Shown: piece by piece, positions 16,248 through 25,426 of the stretch
Numbering within the stretch: position 1 is the stretch's first letter
Layout of the letters: the number at the start of each line of letters is the position of its first letter
Source of the DNA: Bradyrhizobium guangdongense
GTDB lineage: Bacteria > Pseudomonadota > Alphaproteobacteria > Rhizobiales > Xanthobacteraceae
Direction of reading: 5' to 3'
Assembly: GCF_004114975.1 (NCBI RefSeq)
Contig: NZ_CP030051.1
Span: 3,844,001-3,908,000, forward strand
Length of the DNA stretch: 64,000 bases
Made by a program: the position numbers and the translations under genes
Notes under the pieces: generated by a model
The model's database searches: none
Seen by the model: the letters and a program-made list of their open reading frames with translations, nothing else
What the model was told of the DNA's origin: nothing

Positions 16248-16814
16248 TTAGTCCTTGGCGCGCTCGGAGTAGGAGCCGTCTTCGGTCATCACCACGATCC
16301 GGGTGCCGACGGAGATGTGCGGCGGCACGGTGGTGCGGACGCCGTTCGAGAGCACGGCCGGCTTGTAGGAGGAAGAGGCGGTCTGACCCTTGGTCACAGG
16401 CTCAGTCTCGACCACTTCCAGTGTCACGCGCTGCGGCAGCGCGAGCGAGACGACGTTGACGTCGTGCAACGACAGCTTGACGGTCATGTCTGGCTGAAGA
16501 TAGGCGGCCGCGTCGCCGACGACGTCCTTGGAAACCTGGACCTGATCGTAGGTCTCGGGGTTCATGAAGTGGAAGCCGTCGCCGTCTTCATACAGGAACG
16601 TGTAGTTGCGCTCTTCGATCGTGGCCTTTTCGACCTGGTCGGTGGTCTTGTAGCGTTCGGAGATCTTTACCCCGTCCGAGATTCGGCGCATTTCGATCTG
16701 GCTGACCGGAGTGCCCTTGCCGGGGTGGATGTTCTCGGCGCTCACGACGACATAGAGCTTGCCGTCTTGCTCGATCACGTTGCCTTTGCGAATAGAACTT
16801 GCGATGACTCTCAA
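16248..16814 (-). CDS. efp: Translation elongation factor P
   Basis: A 188-residue, three-domain EF-P that relieves ribosome stalling at polyproline stretches. Domain I carries the modification loop [12 protein letters not shown], with Lys33 as the predicted beta-lysylation site. Domains II and III ([19 protein letters not shown], then [10 protein letters not shown] and HISVGTRI) are full length. The start codon is TTG at 16814. The gene is divergent from epmA-epmB, which modify it, with a 162-bp shared promoter region. This is an unusually tidy clustering of target and modifying enzymes. Confidence 0.95.
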   Translation of the reverse strand: MRVIASSIRKGNVIEQDGKLYVVVSAENIHPGKGTPVSQIEMRRISDGVKISERYKTTDQVEKATIEERNYTFLYEDGDGFHFMNPETYDQVQVSKDVVGDAAAYLQPDMTVKLSLHDVNVVSLALPQRVTLEVVETEPVTKGQTASSSYKPAVLSNGVRTTVPPHISVGTRIVVMTEDGSYSERAKD

Positions 16815-16976
16815 AGCTATATTTCCTGCTTGCTTGGCCCGGCACCGGCCAGGACGTGGTCAAATCGATGGGGGACTTGGGGCCTCAAATCAGACCTCGG
16901 CGCCCGTTTCGGGCCGCAACATACTGATTTTGCCGTTGGATGCCAGCACTTTGCTGGCTCGCGGGGCGGTCGGTTA

Positions 16977-18029
16977 ATGGCTGGGGACAAGCCAATCTCG
17001 CCGTTCTGGTCGTCCGGGAGGCACCTCGACCGGCGGCCTTTCCTCCAGGCCAGGGGCGCCATCACCGGGGCAATCAGGGGCTTTTTCGCCGAGCAGGGGT
17101 TCGTCGAGGTCGAAACCTCCGTCCTCCAGGTCTCTCCCGGCAACGAGACCCATCTGCACGCGCCCCGGACCGAGATCATGCGGCCAGACGGCAGCCGTGC
17201 CAGCCGGTATTTGCGGACCTCGCCGGAATTCGCCTGCAAGAAGCTGCTGGCAGCCGGGGAAGAGCGGATTTTCGAATTCGCCCGGGTATTCCGCGACCGT
17301 GAGCGCGGCGACCTGCATCTGCCCGAATTCACGATGCTGGAGTGGTACCGGGCCGACACCCCCTATGATGCCATCATGGCCGATACGGTGGTCGTCATCG
17401 CCACGGCCGCGCAGGCAACCGGCATCGGGACTTTCTCGTTCCGAGGCCGCACCGCCGACCCCTTCGCCGAACCGGAACTGCTGACGGTTGCGGGCGCTTT
17501 CGGCCGGTTCGCCGGGATCGACCTGCTGTCGACAATCTCGGGCAACGAGGGTAACCGTGCCGCGCTCGCCCAGGCGGCCGGCGGCAAAGTCCGCATCGCC
17601 GAGGATGACACCTGGTCGGACATTTTCAGCAAGGTCCTGGTCGAGCATGTCGAGCCGCATCTCGGGCAGGGGCGTTTGACCATTTTGTTCGAATACCCAT
17701 CTCCCGAGGCGGCGCTGGCGCGGGTGAAGGCTGGCGATCCCAGGGTCGCCGAGCGGTTTGAGGTCTATGCCTGCGGAGTCGAGCTCGCCAACGGCTTTGG
17801 CGAACTCACCGACGCCGAGGAGCAGCGCAAGCGCTTCATGGAGGCCATGACGGAGAAGCAGCGCCGTTACGGCGAGACCTATCCGCTGGACGAGGACTTT
17901 TTGGCCGCGGTCGCCGCCATGCCGGAGGCGAGCGGCGTCGCGCTCGGGTTCGACCGACTGGTGATGCTGGCAAGCGGCGCAACACGGATCGATCAGGTGG
18001 TGTGGACGCCGCCTGCGGGTGAGAGATGA
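16977..18029 (+). CDS. epmA: EF-P beta-lysine ligase EpmA (GenX/PoxA)
   Basis: A 350-residue class II aminoacyl-tRNA synthetase-like enzyme, the lysyl-tRNA-synthetase catalytic core without the anticodon domain. Motif 1 is in FFAEQGFVEVETSVLQ, motif 2 in EFARVFRDRE and LPEFTMLEWY, and motif 3 in SGVALGFDRLVMLASG. It adenylates beta-lysine and attaches it to EF-P Lys33. It overlaps the next gene by 4 nt (ATGA), so epmA and epmB are translationally coupled. Confidence 0.93.
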   Translation: MAGDKPISPFWSSGRHLDRRPFLQARGAITGAIRGFFAEQGFVEVETSVLQVSPGNETHLHAPRTEIMRPDGSRASRYLRTSPEFACKKLLAAGEERIFEFARVFRDRERGDLHLPEFTMLEWYRADTPYDAIMADTVVVIATAAQATGIGTFSFRGRTADPFAEPELLTVAGAFGRFAGIDLLSTISGNEGNRAALAQAAGGKVRIAEDDTWSDIFSKVLVEHVEPHLGQGRLTILFEYPSPEAALARVKAGDPRVAERFEVYACGVELANGFGELTDAEEQRKRFMEAMTEKQRRYGETYPLDEDFLAAVAAMPEASGVALGFDRLVMLASGATRIDQVVWTPPAGER

Positions 18030-19120
18030 CGAAAGCCGATCTTGCACGAACATTGCGTGAGCCGGCCGAGCTCGTAGCCGCGGACCTCGCGCCCGCGACG
18101 TTACTGCCCTCGCTCGAGAGAGTCGCTGCGCGCTACGCGGTTGCGATCACACCTGCGCTGGTCGAACTCATCGACACCTCTGATCCCGACGACCCTATCG
18201 CCCGTCAGTTCGTTCCGACGGCCGCGGAGCTGGAAATGCAACCGGGCGAGGACGCCGATCCGATCGGAGATCATCCACATTCGCCGGTTCCAGGGATCGT
18301 GCATCGTTACCCCGATCGCGTGCTGTTCAAGCTCGTTCACGTCTGCGCGGTCTATTGCCGTTTCTGCTTCCGCCGCGAGATGGTGGGGCCGGGCAAGGAG
18401 AACGCACTCTCGGACAGCGCCTATCGCGCGGCGGTCGACTATATCCGTGCGCATAGCGAGATCTGGGAGGTGATCCTGACCGGGGGGGATCCCCTGATGC
18501 TGTCGCCACGTCGGATGAGCGAGATCATGGCTGATCTCGCTGCGATCGATCACGTCAAGATCATCCGTCTTCACACGCGCGTGCCTGTCGCTGAACCCTT
18601 GCGCATCTCTGACGAGATGGTGGCTGCGTTGAAAGTCGAGGGCGCCACCACCTGGGTTGCGCTGCATGCCAACCATGCGCGCGAGCTGACGGAGTCGGCC
18701 CGCGCCGCCTGCGCGCGGCTGATCGATGCCGGCATTCCCATAGTGAGCCAGTCCGTGCTTTTGAGCGGCGTCAACGACAACGTCGCTGCTCTGTCGGATT
18801 TGATGCGGGCCTTCGTCGAGTGCCGGATCAAGCCGTACTACCTGCATCATGGCGATCTGGCGCCCGGCACCGCGCATCTGCGAACGACGCTGGCGCGTGG
18901 ACAGGACTTGATGCGGGAGCTGCGCGGACGGGTGTCAGGACTGTGTCAGCCGGAATACGTGATCGATATCCCCGGGGGCGCCGGCAAATCGCCCGTGGGG
19001 CCAAATTATGTGTCGGCGGCGCAAAATACCGCAGCCGATGCGGGTGATGCGGTGACGGAAACGCGCTATCGTATCATCGACTATTGCGGCGACGTTCATT
19101 TCTATCCGCCCGAGACCTGA
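18026..19120 (+). CDS. epmB: EF-P beta-lysylation radical SAM aminomutase EpmB
   Basis: A 364-residue radical SAM enzyme of the lysine 2,3-aminomutase family. The cluster-binding motif is CAVYCRFCFRRE (CxxxCxxC, about residue 110); the SAM-site GGDP motif is LTGGDPLM (about 155). The PLP lysine is probably in the C-terminal GAGKSP segment. It makes (R)-beta-lysine from lysine as the substrate of EpmA. The position directly behind epmA and opposite efp supports EpmB over a catabolic KamA. Confidence 0.92.
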   Translation: MTKADLARTLREPAELVAADLAPATLLPSLERVAARYAVAITPALVELIDTSDPDDPIARQFVPTAAELEMQPGEDADPIGDHPHSPVPGIVHRYPDRVLFKLVHVCAVYCRFCFRREMVGPGKENALSDSAYRAAVDYIRAHSEIWEVILTGGDPLMLSPRRMSEIMADLAAIDHVKIIRLHTRVPVAEPLRISDEMVAALKVEGATTWVALHANHARELTESARAACARLIDAGIPIVSQSVLLSGVNDNVAALSDLMRAFVECRIKPYYLHHGDLAPGTAHLRTTLARGQDLMRELRGRVSGLCQPEYVIDIPGGAGKSPVGPNYVSAAQNTAADAGDAVTETRYRIIDYCGDVHFYPPET

Positions 19121-19165
19121 GTGGTCGCGGAGGAGACGTCGGGCTTGAGGAATGGAGGATCGAAG

Positions 19166-19414
19166 ATGAAGAAGATCATGATGGCAGCATCGCTCGTGGT
19201 CTTGCTCGGCGGTATGGCGATTGCCCAACCCGCCACCAAGGGATCGCCCTCGGGCGGGGCCACGTCGGGAACGTTGCCGCAGGCCCCTGTCGGTCATCGC
19301 CAGCCGCGCGCGGGCGATGTGCCGAGCGAGAAGACTCTGGATCCAAACAATCCAGTGAACAAGGAAGACGCTCTGCTCGACAAGAAGATCAAGAGCATCT
19401 GCCGCGGCTGCTAG
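19166..19414 (+). CDS. Small exported hypothetical protein
   Basis: An 82-residue precursor. MKKIMMAASLVVLLGGMAIA is a signal peptide with cleavage before QPAT. The mature part is short, polar and Gly/Pro-rich, and ends with a CRGC motif that could bind a metal or form a disulphide. ATG 19166 (GGAGGATCGAAG upstream) is favoured because the in-frame start at 19121 would bury the signal peptide. It is conserved-looking, of unknown function. Confidence 0.7.
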   Translation: MKKIMMAASLVVLLGGMAIAQPATKGSPSGGATSGTLPQAPVGHRQPRAGDVPSEKTLDPNNPVNKEDALLDKKIKSICRGC

Positions 19415-19430
19415 AGCGATAATTCGCAGC

Positions 19431-19466
19431 GGCGGGCAGGGCGCGAACAGCATCGCCCCGCCCGCC
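19431..19466. terminator. Bidirectional terminator hairpin between convergent genes
   Basis: GGCGGGC (19431-19437) pairs with GCCCGCC (19460-19466). It lies between the stop of the small exported protein (+) and that of aroG (-), so it can serve both. There is no long T-tract. Confidence 0.55.
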
Positions 19467-19478
19467 TTACACCGCGTT

Positions 19479-20564
19479 CTATGCGGAGCGCTCGTGTCGT
19501 CCGGCGCGCGCAGCGTTGCGGCGGATTTCGACCGCATCGGCGAGCTGATCGAGTACGCCTGCCGTGGTCGCCCAATCGATGCATCCGTCGGTGATGCTCT
19601 GGCCGTACAAAAGCGGCTTGCCCGCCACGACGTCCTGGCGGCCGGCGACCAGGTTGCTCTCGATCATCACCCCCATGATGCGGCTCTCGCCGCCGGAGAT
19701 CTGGCCCGCGATGTCGGTCATGACCAGCGGCTGGTTCTCCGGCTTCTTGCTCGAATTGGCGTGGCTCGCATCCACCATCACCAGCGGCGCGACGCCGGAT
19801 TTCGCCAGCTCGTTGCAGGCCGCCGCGACGCTCGCCGCGTCGAAGTTCGGCTTAGCTCCGCCGCGCAGGATGATGTGACAGTCCTCGTTGCCCGCGGTCG
19901 AGGCGATCGCCGAGCGGCCGAGTTTTGTGACGGCCATGAAATGATGCGGATGCGAGGCCGATTTCACCGCGTCCGCGGCAATACGAACATTACCATCAGT
20001 GCCGTTCTTGAAGCCGACCGGGCAGGACAGGCCCGAAGCCAGCTCGCGGTGAATCTGGCTCTCGGTCGTGCGTGCGCCGATCGCGGCCCAGGAGACGAGA
20101 TCCGCAATGTATTGCGGCGTCGTCATGTCGAGGAATTCGGTGCCGGCGGGCAGGCCGAGATTGTTGATGGCCGACAGCACGTTGCGCGCGAGCCGCAGGC
20201 CCTTGTTGATGTCGAAGCTGCCATCGAGATCGGGATCGTTGATGAGTCCCTTCCAGCCGACCGTGGTGCGCGGCTTCTCGAAATAGACCCGCATCACGAT
20301 CTCGAGTTGATCGGCGAGGTCCTCACGCAGTTTGGCAAGACGCTCGGCGTAGTCGAGCGCAGCCATGGGATCATGCACCGAGCAGGGGCCGACCACGACC
20401 AGAAGCCGGTCGTCCTGGCCATTGAGAATGGCGTGAATGGCGTTACGGGCTGCCATCACCACGCGGGTGGCCGTGAGGGTGCGCGGGACTTCCCGCATCA
20501 CATCCTCCGGCGTGCTCAGCTCTTTCAGTTCGCGGATACGAAGATCGTCGGTCGTGCTCAGCAC
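19479..20564 (-). CDS. aroG: 3-deoxy-7-phosphoheptulonate (DAHP) synthase, class I AroG type
   Basis: A 361-residue TIM-barrel enzyme joining phosphoenolpyruvate and erythrose-4-phosphate, the first step of the shikimate pathway. Class I signatures are plain: LLVVVGPCSVHDP, MRVYFEKPRTTVGWKG, GARTTESQIHRE, and VGFKNGTDG. Start GTG 20564 is chosen since it gives the standard N terminus LSTTDDLRIRELKELS. The in-frame start at 20645 would place an intrinsic terminator inside the coding region. That terminator (20601-20626) sits in the leader and may act as an attenuator. Confidence 0.92.
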   Translation of the reverse strand: MLSTTDDLRIRELKELSTPEDVMREVPRTLTATRVVMAARNAIHAILNGQDDRLLVVVGPCSVHDPMAALDYAERLAKLREDLADQLEIVMRVYFEKPRTTVGWKGLINDPDLDGSFDINKGLRLARNVLSAINNLGLPAGTEFLDMTTPQYIADLVSWAAIGARTTESQIHRELASGLSCPVGFKNGTDGNVRIAADAVKSASHPHHFMAVTKLGRSAIASTAGNEDCHIILRGGAKPNFDAASVAAACNELAKSGVAPLVMVDASHANSSKKPENQPLVMTDIAGQISGGESRIMGVMIESNLVAGRQDVVAGKPLLYGQSITDGCIDWATTAGVLDQLADAVEIRRNAARAGRHERSA

Positions 20565-20600
20565 GGCGGGCTCCTGTCTGTTTCGAGAACCTGCCGGCAA

Positions 20601-20626
20601 TAAAAAAGCCGCCAGGTCTGGCGGCT
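20601..20626 (-). terminator. Intrinsic terminator in the leader of aroG (attenuator or upstream-gene terminator)
   Basis: On the minus strand: AGCCGCCAG, loop AC, CTGGCGGCT, then TTTTTTA, a canonical intrinsic terminator. It lies 37 nt before the aroG GTG and 174 nt after the upstream HdeD-like gene. A termination site this close to a biosynthetic gene suggests attenuation, but it may simply end the hdeD transcript. Confidence 0.8.
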
Positions 20627-20799
20627 GTTCGGACGTTTGCTTCAATATTTCAGATTGAGCGCGATCCTCCTGCCGCCAGCGAGCTGTCGTAGCTAAAGTA
20701 CCAAAAGTAGCTGGTGGCGATGGTGATCATGAAAGGCCATATAGCGCGCCGTTGGCGCCTTGTCACCCCCCCACTCGGCGCGAGGGACTTCGAGGCAGC

Positions 20800-21378
20800 T
20801 CAACTGTTGCTTTTGCGCGCCGCCAGAGCCATGCCGATCAGGGTGGCGCCGCCGAACAGCAGATTGATACCGACGAGCACGCCGACGGCCCATTCCGCCG
20901 AGCTCGGCAATCCCGTGATCACCATGAACGCGATCGCGATGTCGACCAGGCCAGAGACCAGGAGCCACGACCAGCGGCCGCTGAGCTCGCGACGGTGCTC
21001 GAGCGCATACATGATGGTGGTGACGCCCTCGGCGAGGAAGTAGGCGCCGAGCACGATGGTGAGTGTCAGCACGGCCTGCATCGGGCGGGCCAGGAGGAGC
21101 ATGCCCGTCAGCGTTGCGAGGGCCGCCGAGATCAGCGACCACCAGAAGCCCGGTGCGTGGCGCGCCCAATAGGTTGCGATCAGTCCGCCGATGCCGCTGA
21201 TCAGGAACATCCAGCCGAGGAAGATCGCGGTCGCAAGGCTTGCGAGCGGCGGCAGGACCAGTGCGGCAACACCGAGGATGGCGAGCAGGATGCCCTCGAA
21301 CAGAAATGCTTTCCAATGCGCCTTGACTGCCTCGCTCATCGCGGATTGCAATCGTGAAAATTCGTCGGGCGATGTCAT
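20800..21378 (-). CDS. HdeD-family membrane protein (DUF308)
   Basis: A 192-residue integral membrane protein with six predicted helices in the DUF308 pattern (LAILGVAALVLPPLASL, then FLGWMFLISGIGGLI, VLTLTIVLGAYFLAEG and on). Family members include E. coli HdeD, linked to acid resistance at high density; the molecular role is unknown. The C terminus is basic (ALAARKSNS). It is on the same strand as PrsW (72 nt upstream), and an operon is possible. Confidence 0.85.
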   Translation of the reverse strand: MTSPDEFSRLQSAMSEAVKAHWKAFLFEGILLAILGVAALVLPPLASLATAIFLGWMFLISGIGGLIATYWARHAPGFWWSLISAALATLTGMLLLARPMQAVLTLTIVLGAYFLAEGVTTIMYALEHRRELSGRWSWLLVSGLVDIAIAFMVITGLPSSAEWAVGVLVGINLLFGGATLIGMALAARKSNS

Positions 21379-21449
21379 TGGCAGGCTCCAAGATCGACGG
21401 GCGTGTGCTCAATCTAGTATGCGCGCGGTGCGCTCGCCATCCCGCGAGC

Positions 21450-22490
21450 TTACCCGCCGCCGGGTGCCGAGGAAAAGCCTTCCGCGCTGGTCCGGATACG
21501 GTTGCGGCCAAGAATGTAGATCGCCGTTGTGACAATCAGAAGGGCAAGGCCGAGCAGGATGGAGGTGAGCCCGATCGGGATCAAGGCCAATGTCAGATTG
21601 CGCTCGGGGTTGACTAGCCAGTGATGGATCGAGGTCAGCACGAAGGCCAGGCCGAGGAAGCCGACGCCGCCGCCGGCGAGCAGCAGTGCCCACATCCGCC
21701 GCAACTGGCTGAGCCGCTCCCGTGCGACGTCGGTCCGGGGCGCGTGATGGCGAGCGACGCGCCGGACCAGGCGAATTGCGAAAGCGATCGAGCTGAAGCC
21801 GATCAGCAGGCTCGCGCCGCCCAGCCACATCCGCAGTGTCGGATCGAGATCCGGCATCTGTTGCAGGGTGAGCAGCGGGAAGTCGAAGGCCGAATGCAAC
21901 GCCAGCGGGCCTGCCAGCATCAACAGCCGACTGGAGAGACGGGCCCAGTCGCGATGGCGGCGGTTCGCGCCCAGTGCGGTGCCGGCACGCGCGATCGTGA
22001 GGTAAGCGCCGGCAATGATGCCGAGTGCACCATGGAACGGCACAGTGAGCACGCTGCGCAAGGCCGCCAGCGAGCGCCACATCTCGGCATGCTGCACGAG
22101 ATAAGCGAGATTCTCGTAGGCGGCGAAGCCAAGCCCGACGGCGGCGCCGTAGACCACGGTATCCATCGGATTGGCGAAGGTCCGCCGCTTGGTCGAGGAG
22201 ACCAGCACGATGGCGATGACCTTGACCGCTTCCTCCGGTAACGCGACGCCGAAGATCGAATGCATGGCCAGCGCCGCCCATGGGTTATCGGGCGAGGCGA
22301 CCATCTTGGCGAAGGGGGCGCGTGCAAGGCCCAGCAGCGAGATGCTGGCCGCACCGAGCAGGAACGCAGTCCAAACCTGCGTCGGCGGCCCCGGCCGTTC
22401 CTCGGCGGCGATGACGAGCCACAGCATCAGCAGCGCCGGGGCGATGGCGGCCGTTCCGATGACAGTGGGTAACGCTTCAATCAGGTACAT
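21450..22490 (-). CDS. PrsW-family intramembrane metalloprotease
   Basis: A 346-residue multi-pass membrane protein. The diagnostic EExxK-like motif is in FGVALPEEAVKVIAIVLV (about residue 80). Further conserved parts are DTVVYGAAVGLGFAAYENLAY, which holds the second Glu, and the later HGALGI and HSAFDF histidines, all matching PrsW proteases that cut anti-sigma factors. The C-terminal third is an extra four-helix membrane region. The target is unknown. Confidence 0.85.
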   Translation of the reverse strand: MYLIEALPTVIGTAAIAPALLMLWLVIAAEERPGPPTQVWTAFLLGAASISLLGLARAPFAKMVASPDNPWAALAMHSIFGVALPEEAVKVIAIVLVSSTKRRTFANPMDTVVYGAAVGLGFAAYENLAYLVQHAEMWRSLAALRSVLTVPFHGALGIIAGAYLTIARAGTALGANRRHRDWARLSSRLLMLAGPLALHSAFDFPLLTLQQMPDLDPTLRMWLGGASLLIGFSSIAFAIRLVRRVARHHAPRTDVARERLSQLRRMWALLLAGGGVGFLGLAFVLTSIHHWLVNPERNLTLALIPIGLTSILLGLALLIVTTAIYILGRNRIRTSAEGFSSAPGGG

Positions 22491-22740
22491 CGGCGCCGAA
22501 AATAGGTTCCCCTGGTCTGCTTATCTACGTCTCCCGATGCGACCATCTGTCATGCGCTCGCTGTCCCGTCGATTAACAAGCGGGACAGCCAGCGTTCATC
22601 AATCCCGGTCATTCGGGCAGAATGCAAGCGCAATCAAGTGCGTGACGGAGCCTTTTCGTCATCCATGGCAGCAATCGCCGCCACGCTGACGGGAAGCGAT
22701 TGCCGAGTTGGATCAACGAATTACGGGGGGCTTTTTGGAT

Positions 22741-22983
22741 TCAATGGGTAGAAAGGGGCGGCGGGGCGTCGGGCGCGATGTCGAAAGCGCCGAGATGGAA
22801 TTCCTCGCCGACGGTCGCGTCGGGCTCGGGATGGTGCGCAAGCAAAGTGAATGCGGCTTGCGGGTACTGCTTCCAGATATCGAGGTCGCCGGCTGTGATG
22901 GTGAGCCAGCCGAACGTGTACATGTAGCGCCCGGGCTCGGTGACCCGGCCGACCCTGTCCCAGGTAATTTTGTTGACTGCCAT
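22741..22983 (-). CDS. Small conserved hypothetical protein
   Basis: An 80-residue soluble protein beginning MAVNKITWDRVGRVTEPG, then RYMYTFGWLTITAGDLDIW. It is Trp-rich and probably beta-structured. ATG 22983 is chosen over the start at 23001 since AVNKITWDRVG begins the conserved-looking part. Similar short proteins are frequent in Bradyrhizobium. The function is unknown. It stands alone between PrsW and a PilZ gene. Confidence 0.7.
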   Translation of the reverse strand: MAVNKITWDRVGRVTEPGRYMYTFGWLTITAGDLDIWKQYPQAAFTLLAHHPEPDATVGEEFHLGAFDIAPDAPPPLSTH

Positions 22984-23085
22984 TCGGTCCCCCGATCGCA
23001 AGTCAGCTAGAGCGCCCGGCTGCGGCGCGAACGTTTCAAGGCTGATCCTGCAATGGGGCGGCGGTAGGGCGGCGTTGGGTGGGGC

Positions 23086-23712
23086 TCAAGCCGGTTGCGG
23101 CACGGCCGAGCGGACGATCAAGCGCACGAGCTCGTCGCGCTGCTGCTTCTCGGCGAACTTCACGGCAAAGCCATTGTCGAATTTGCGGATGACGCGCCCG
23201 ACGCAGGCCCCGACCGCCAGAGCCGTTCCGATCGGCGGATCGTATTCGCAGGAGATCGCGACGCCGGCCGTGGAGACGTCGATGATGAAGCAGGAATGGC
23301 TGCTGCCGTCGGCGAGTGTCAGGACGGTGTGCGAGGCCTGGGGGACGAAGCGCGCGTCGCGCCGCAGCTCCCGGATGCTGTCGTCCTTCTGCTTCTTTTC
23401 GAGCCAGGTCAGTTTTTCCGACATCCAGGCGCGTCGCGCTCGCGTCATGTCGAGCTCCATCAGGAAACCCGACTTGAGCGTCGCGCTGATGGTGCATTGG
23501 AATTCGCCGAAGTCCTGGAAATAGGAGGTCACGCGCTCGCCGATCTTGCCGACGACCGGCACGTCCACGATCATGCGGAACGGCGAAACGCGCTTGGTGC
23601 GGCACGCGAAATTTCGCAGCTTTCCCTCGCAATCGTACCAGCGATGCAGCGAATAGCTGCCGTCCACGCTGACTTCCACTGCGCGCTGCCTCAGGAACTC
23701 TGCGACGGACAT
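23086..23712 (-). CDS. PilZ-domain protein
   Basis: A 208-residue cytosolic protein, probably a c-di-GMP receptor. The C-terminal PilZ domain begins near residue 120 with RRDARF (the RxxxR arginine motif is RELRRDARF) and includes the second motif as IDVSTAGVAIS (D/NxSxxG, about residue 155). The N-terminal 115 residues resemble a degenerate PilZ/YcgR-N-like domain (VVGKIGERVTSYFQDFGEFQ). It ends just outside the left att site of the integrated element. It is one of three PilZ proteins in the window. Confidence 0.85.
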   Translation of the reverse strand: MSVAEFLRQRAVEVSVDGSYSLHRWYDCEGKLRNFACRTKRVSPFRMIVDVPVVGKIGERVTSYFQDFGEFQCTISATLKSGFLMELDMTRARRAWMSEKLTWLEKKQKDDSIRELRRDARFVPQASHTVLTLADGSSHSCFIIDVSTAGVAISCEYDPPIGTALAVGACVGRVIRKFDNGFAVKFAEKQQRDELVRLIVRSAVPQPA

Positions 23713-23913
23713 GGGCGCTAAATTGTGCTTCTGATTGTTTCCGTAATTCCACGGTAGCAATCAAATTCTAAGCAAATGATACCGGGACTCAGGAGCAGGG
23801 GTAAATTTCTGGTAAATGGACAGGGCGGTGGTGTGCCGGGAGGGCGGCGACAAAACGTCCCGGTGTGCGCGGCGGCTTCCCGGGCGAAACGGTGAGGGAA
23901 TGAGAGGGACTGC

Positions 23914-23958
23914 TTGGCGCTCCCTAGCGGAATCGAACCGCTCTCTCCACCGTGAAAG
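23914..23958. repeat. attL: left 45-bp core repeat of the integrated element
   Basis: A perfect 45-bp copy of the 3' part of tRNA-Glu (minus-strand sense), identical to 40316-40360. It stops at the anticodon loop, so it is not a functional tRNA. It marks the distal end of the element. Confidence 0.93.
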
Positions 23959-24074
23959 AGATGAGAATAGGTCCATAGCCATCCACTCCTGTCCAAATAG
24001 CCAAATTTAATCAACAGAATCTGCCACATAAGGACATGCCAGTCCATTGACGTCTAGCCATGGATATTGGACAA

Positions 24075-24086
24075 GTGTTGGACACG
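24075..24086 (+). repeat. Candidate integrase arm-type site, left end
   Basis: The 12-mer GTGTTGGACACG occurs here, 117 bp inside attL, and again at 40271-40282, 34 bp inside attR. An inverted 11/12 match lies at 28885-28896. Placement close to both ends suits arm-type integrase or excisionase binding. Confidence 0.5.
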
Positions 24087-24117
24087 AAGCGTTCTCAACC
24101 TTGTCAGGGTGGATGCG

Positions 24118-25407
24118 ATGGCCCGCACAGTGCGCGACGCGAACCTCGAAAAGCGAGAAGCCCGCAGGCGCCTGGAGGCGCGCGGCAAGCCCTATTACCG
24201 AGTGATGGAGGAGGGCGTTCACCTCGGCTACCGGCGGCTGAAGGCCGGCGCCGGCAACTGGGTCGTGCGCAGCTACGTCGGTGATCAGAAATACGAGGTC
24301 GAGACCATCGGCCCGGCCGACGATCTGTCCGACGCCGACGGCGTGAAGATCCTCAGCTTCTCGCAGGCGCAGGCGAAGGCGCGCGAGCTGATGGTCGACC
24401 GCGCCCACAAAGCCGCCGGCAAGGCTGGCCCGCTCACCGTGAGGGCCGCGGTCGACGCTTACATCGAATTCCTTGAAGCCAAGCGCAAGTCAGCGAAGTT
24501 CAGCCGCTACGCCGCGGACGCGTTCATCCTGCCGGTGCTCGGCGAGATCGAGGCGAAAGACCTCACGAAGGATCGGATCGAGACCTGGCACCACGGCCTC
24601 GCCAAGGTTGGCGCGCGCATCCGGGTGAAGAAGGGGGACGAGCAACGCTTCAGGGAGGTCGATGACCCGGAGGAGCACCAGCGGCGCCGCCGGTCGACCG
24701 CCAACCGCATTTTGACCGTTCTCAAGGCTGCGCTGAACAAGGCTTGGCGCGAGGAGAAGGTCCCCAGCGATGCCGCGTGGCGCGCCGTCGAGCCGTTCAA
24801 GGGCGTGGACGCGGCCCGGGTGCGATATCTCGAGCTCGCCGAGGTGACGCGGCTGCTCAACGCCTCAGACGCGGATTTCCGCCGCTTGGCTCGCGGCGCC
24901 GTCGAGACCGGCGCGCGCTATGGCGAACTCACGCGGTTGAAGGTCGTCGACTTCAGCCACAACAGCGGCACGGTTTCCATTCGGAAATCCAAGTCGAGCA
25001 AGGCGCGGCATATCCACCTCACCGAGGACGGCGTCGCGTTCTTCCGTTCGATCACCGCCGGCCGCGCAGGGACCGCCTTCCTGTTCCTCAAGGACAATGG
25101 CCAACCCTGGCTGAAGGACCACCAGAAGGATCCCATGCGCGATGCCTGTGCGCGGGCGAAGATCGATCCGCCGATGGGCTTCCATGGTCTGCGGCACACG
25201 TGGGCCTCGCATGCTGTGATGAACGGCGTGCCGCTGATGGTCGTGGCGAAAAACCTCGGGCACAGCGACACCCGCATGGTGGAGAAACACTACGGGCATC
25301 TCGCGCCGTCCTATGTCGCTGACGCAATCCGCGCGGGTGCGCCGCGGTTCGGCGTGATTGAAGATGGAAACGTGGCGCCGATGCAACCAGTGGCCACGGC
25401 TTCGTGA
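24118..25407 (+). CDS. int: Tyrosine-type site-specific integrase
   Basis: A 429-residue phage integrase. The N-terminal arm/SAM-like region (~105-230) includes a core-binding domain (AAVDAYIEFLEAKRKSAKF). The catalytic domain carries Arg in TGARYGELTRL (about 285), the HxxR pair in GFHGLRHTWASHA (about 365), His in LGHSD, and the nucleophile Tyr in VEKHYGHLAP (about 400). ATG 24118 is preferred over 24067, which overlaps the possible arm site. It lies next to attL, the usual position, and should catalyse integration at tRNA-Glu. Confidence 0.93.
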   Translation: MARTVRDANLEKREARRRLEARGKPYYRVMEEGVHLGYRRLKAGAGNWVVRSYVGDQKYEVETIGPADDLSDADGVKILSFSQAQAKARELMVDRAHKAAGKAGPLTVRAAVDAYIEFLEAKRKSAKFSRYAADAFILPVLGEIEAKDLTKDRIETWHHGLAKVGARIRVKKGDEQRFREVDDPEEHQRRRRSTANRILTVLKAALNKAWREEKVPSDAAWRAVEPFKGVDAARVRYLELAEVTRLLNASDADFRRLARGAVETGARYGELTRLKVVDFSHNSGTVSIRKSKSSKARHIHLTEDGVAFFRSITAGRAGTAFLFLKDNGQPWLKDHQKDPMRDACARAKIDPPMGFHGLRHTWASHAVMNGVPLMVVAKNLGHSDTRMVEKHYGHLAPSYVADAIRAGAPRFGVIEDGNVAPMQPVATAS

Positions 25408-25426
25408 TGGTCGCGGGGGCGTCTCG

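Noticed and set aside
19494..20603. 369-codon plus-strand frame over aroG
   Set aside because: Antisense to a certain DAHP synthase; no ribosome site or domain.
23914..23958. A second tRNA-Glu gene
   Set aside because: Only the 45-nt 3' segment is present; no 5' half or acceptor partner, so it is the att duplication.
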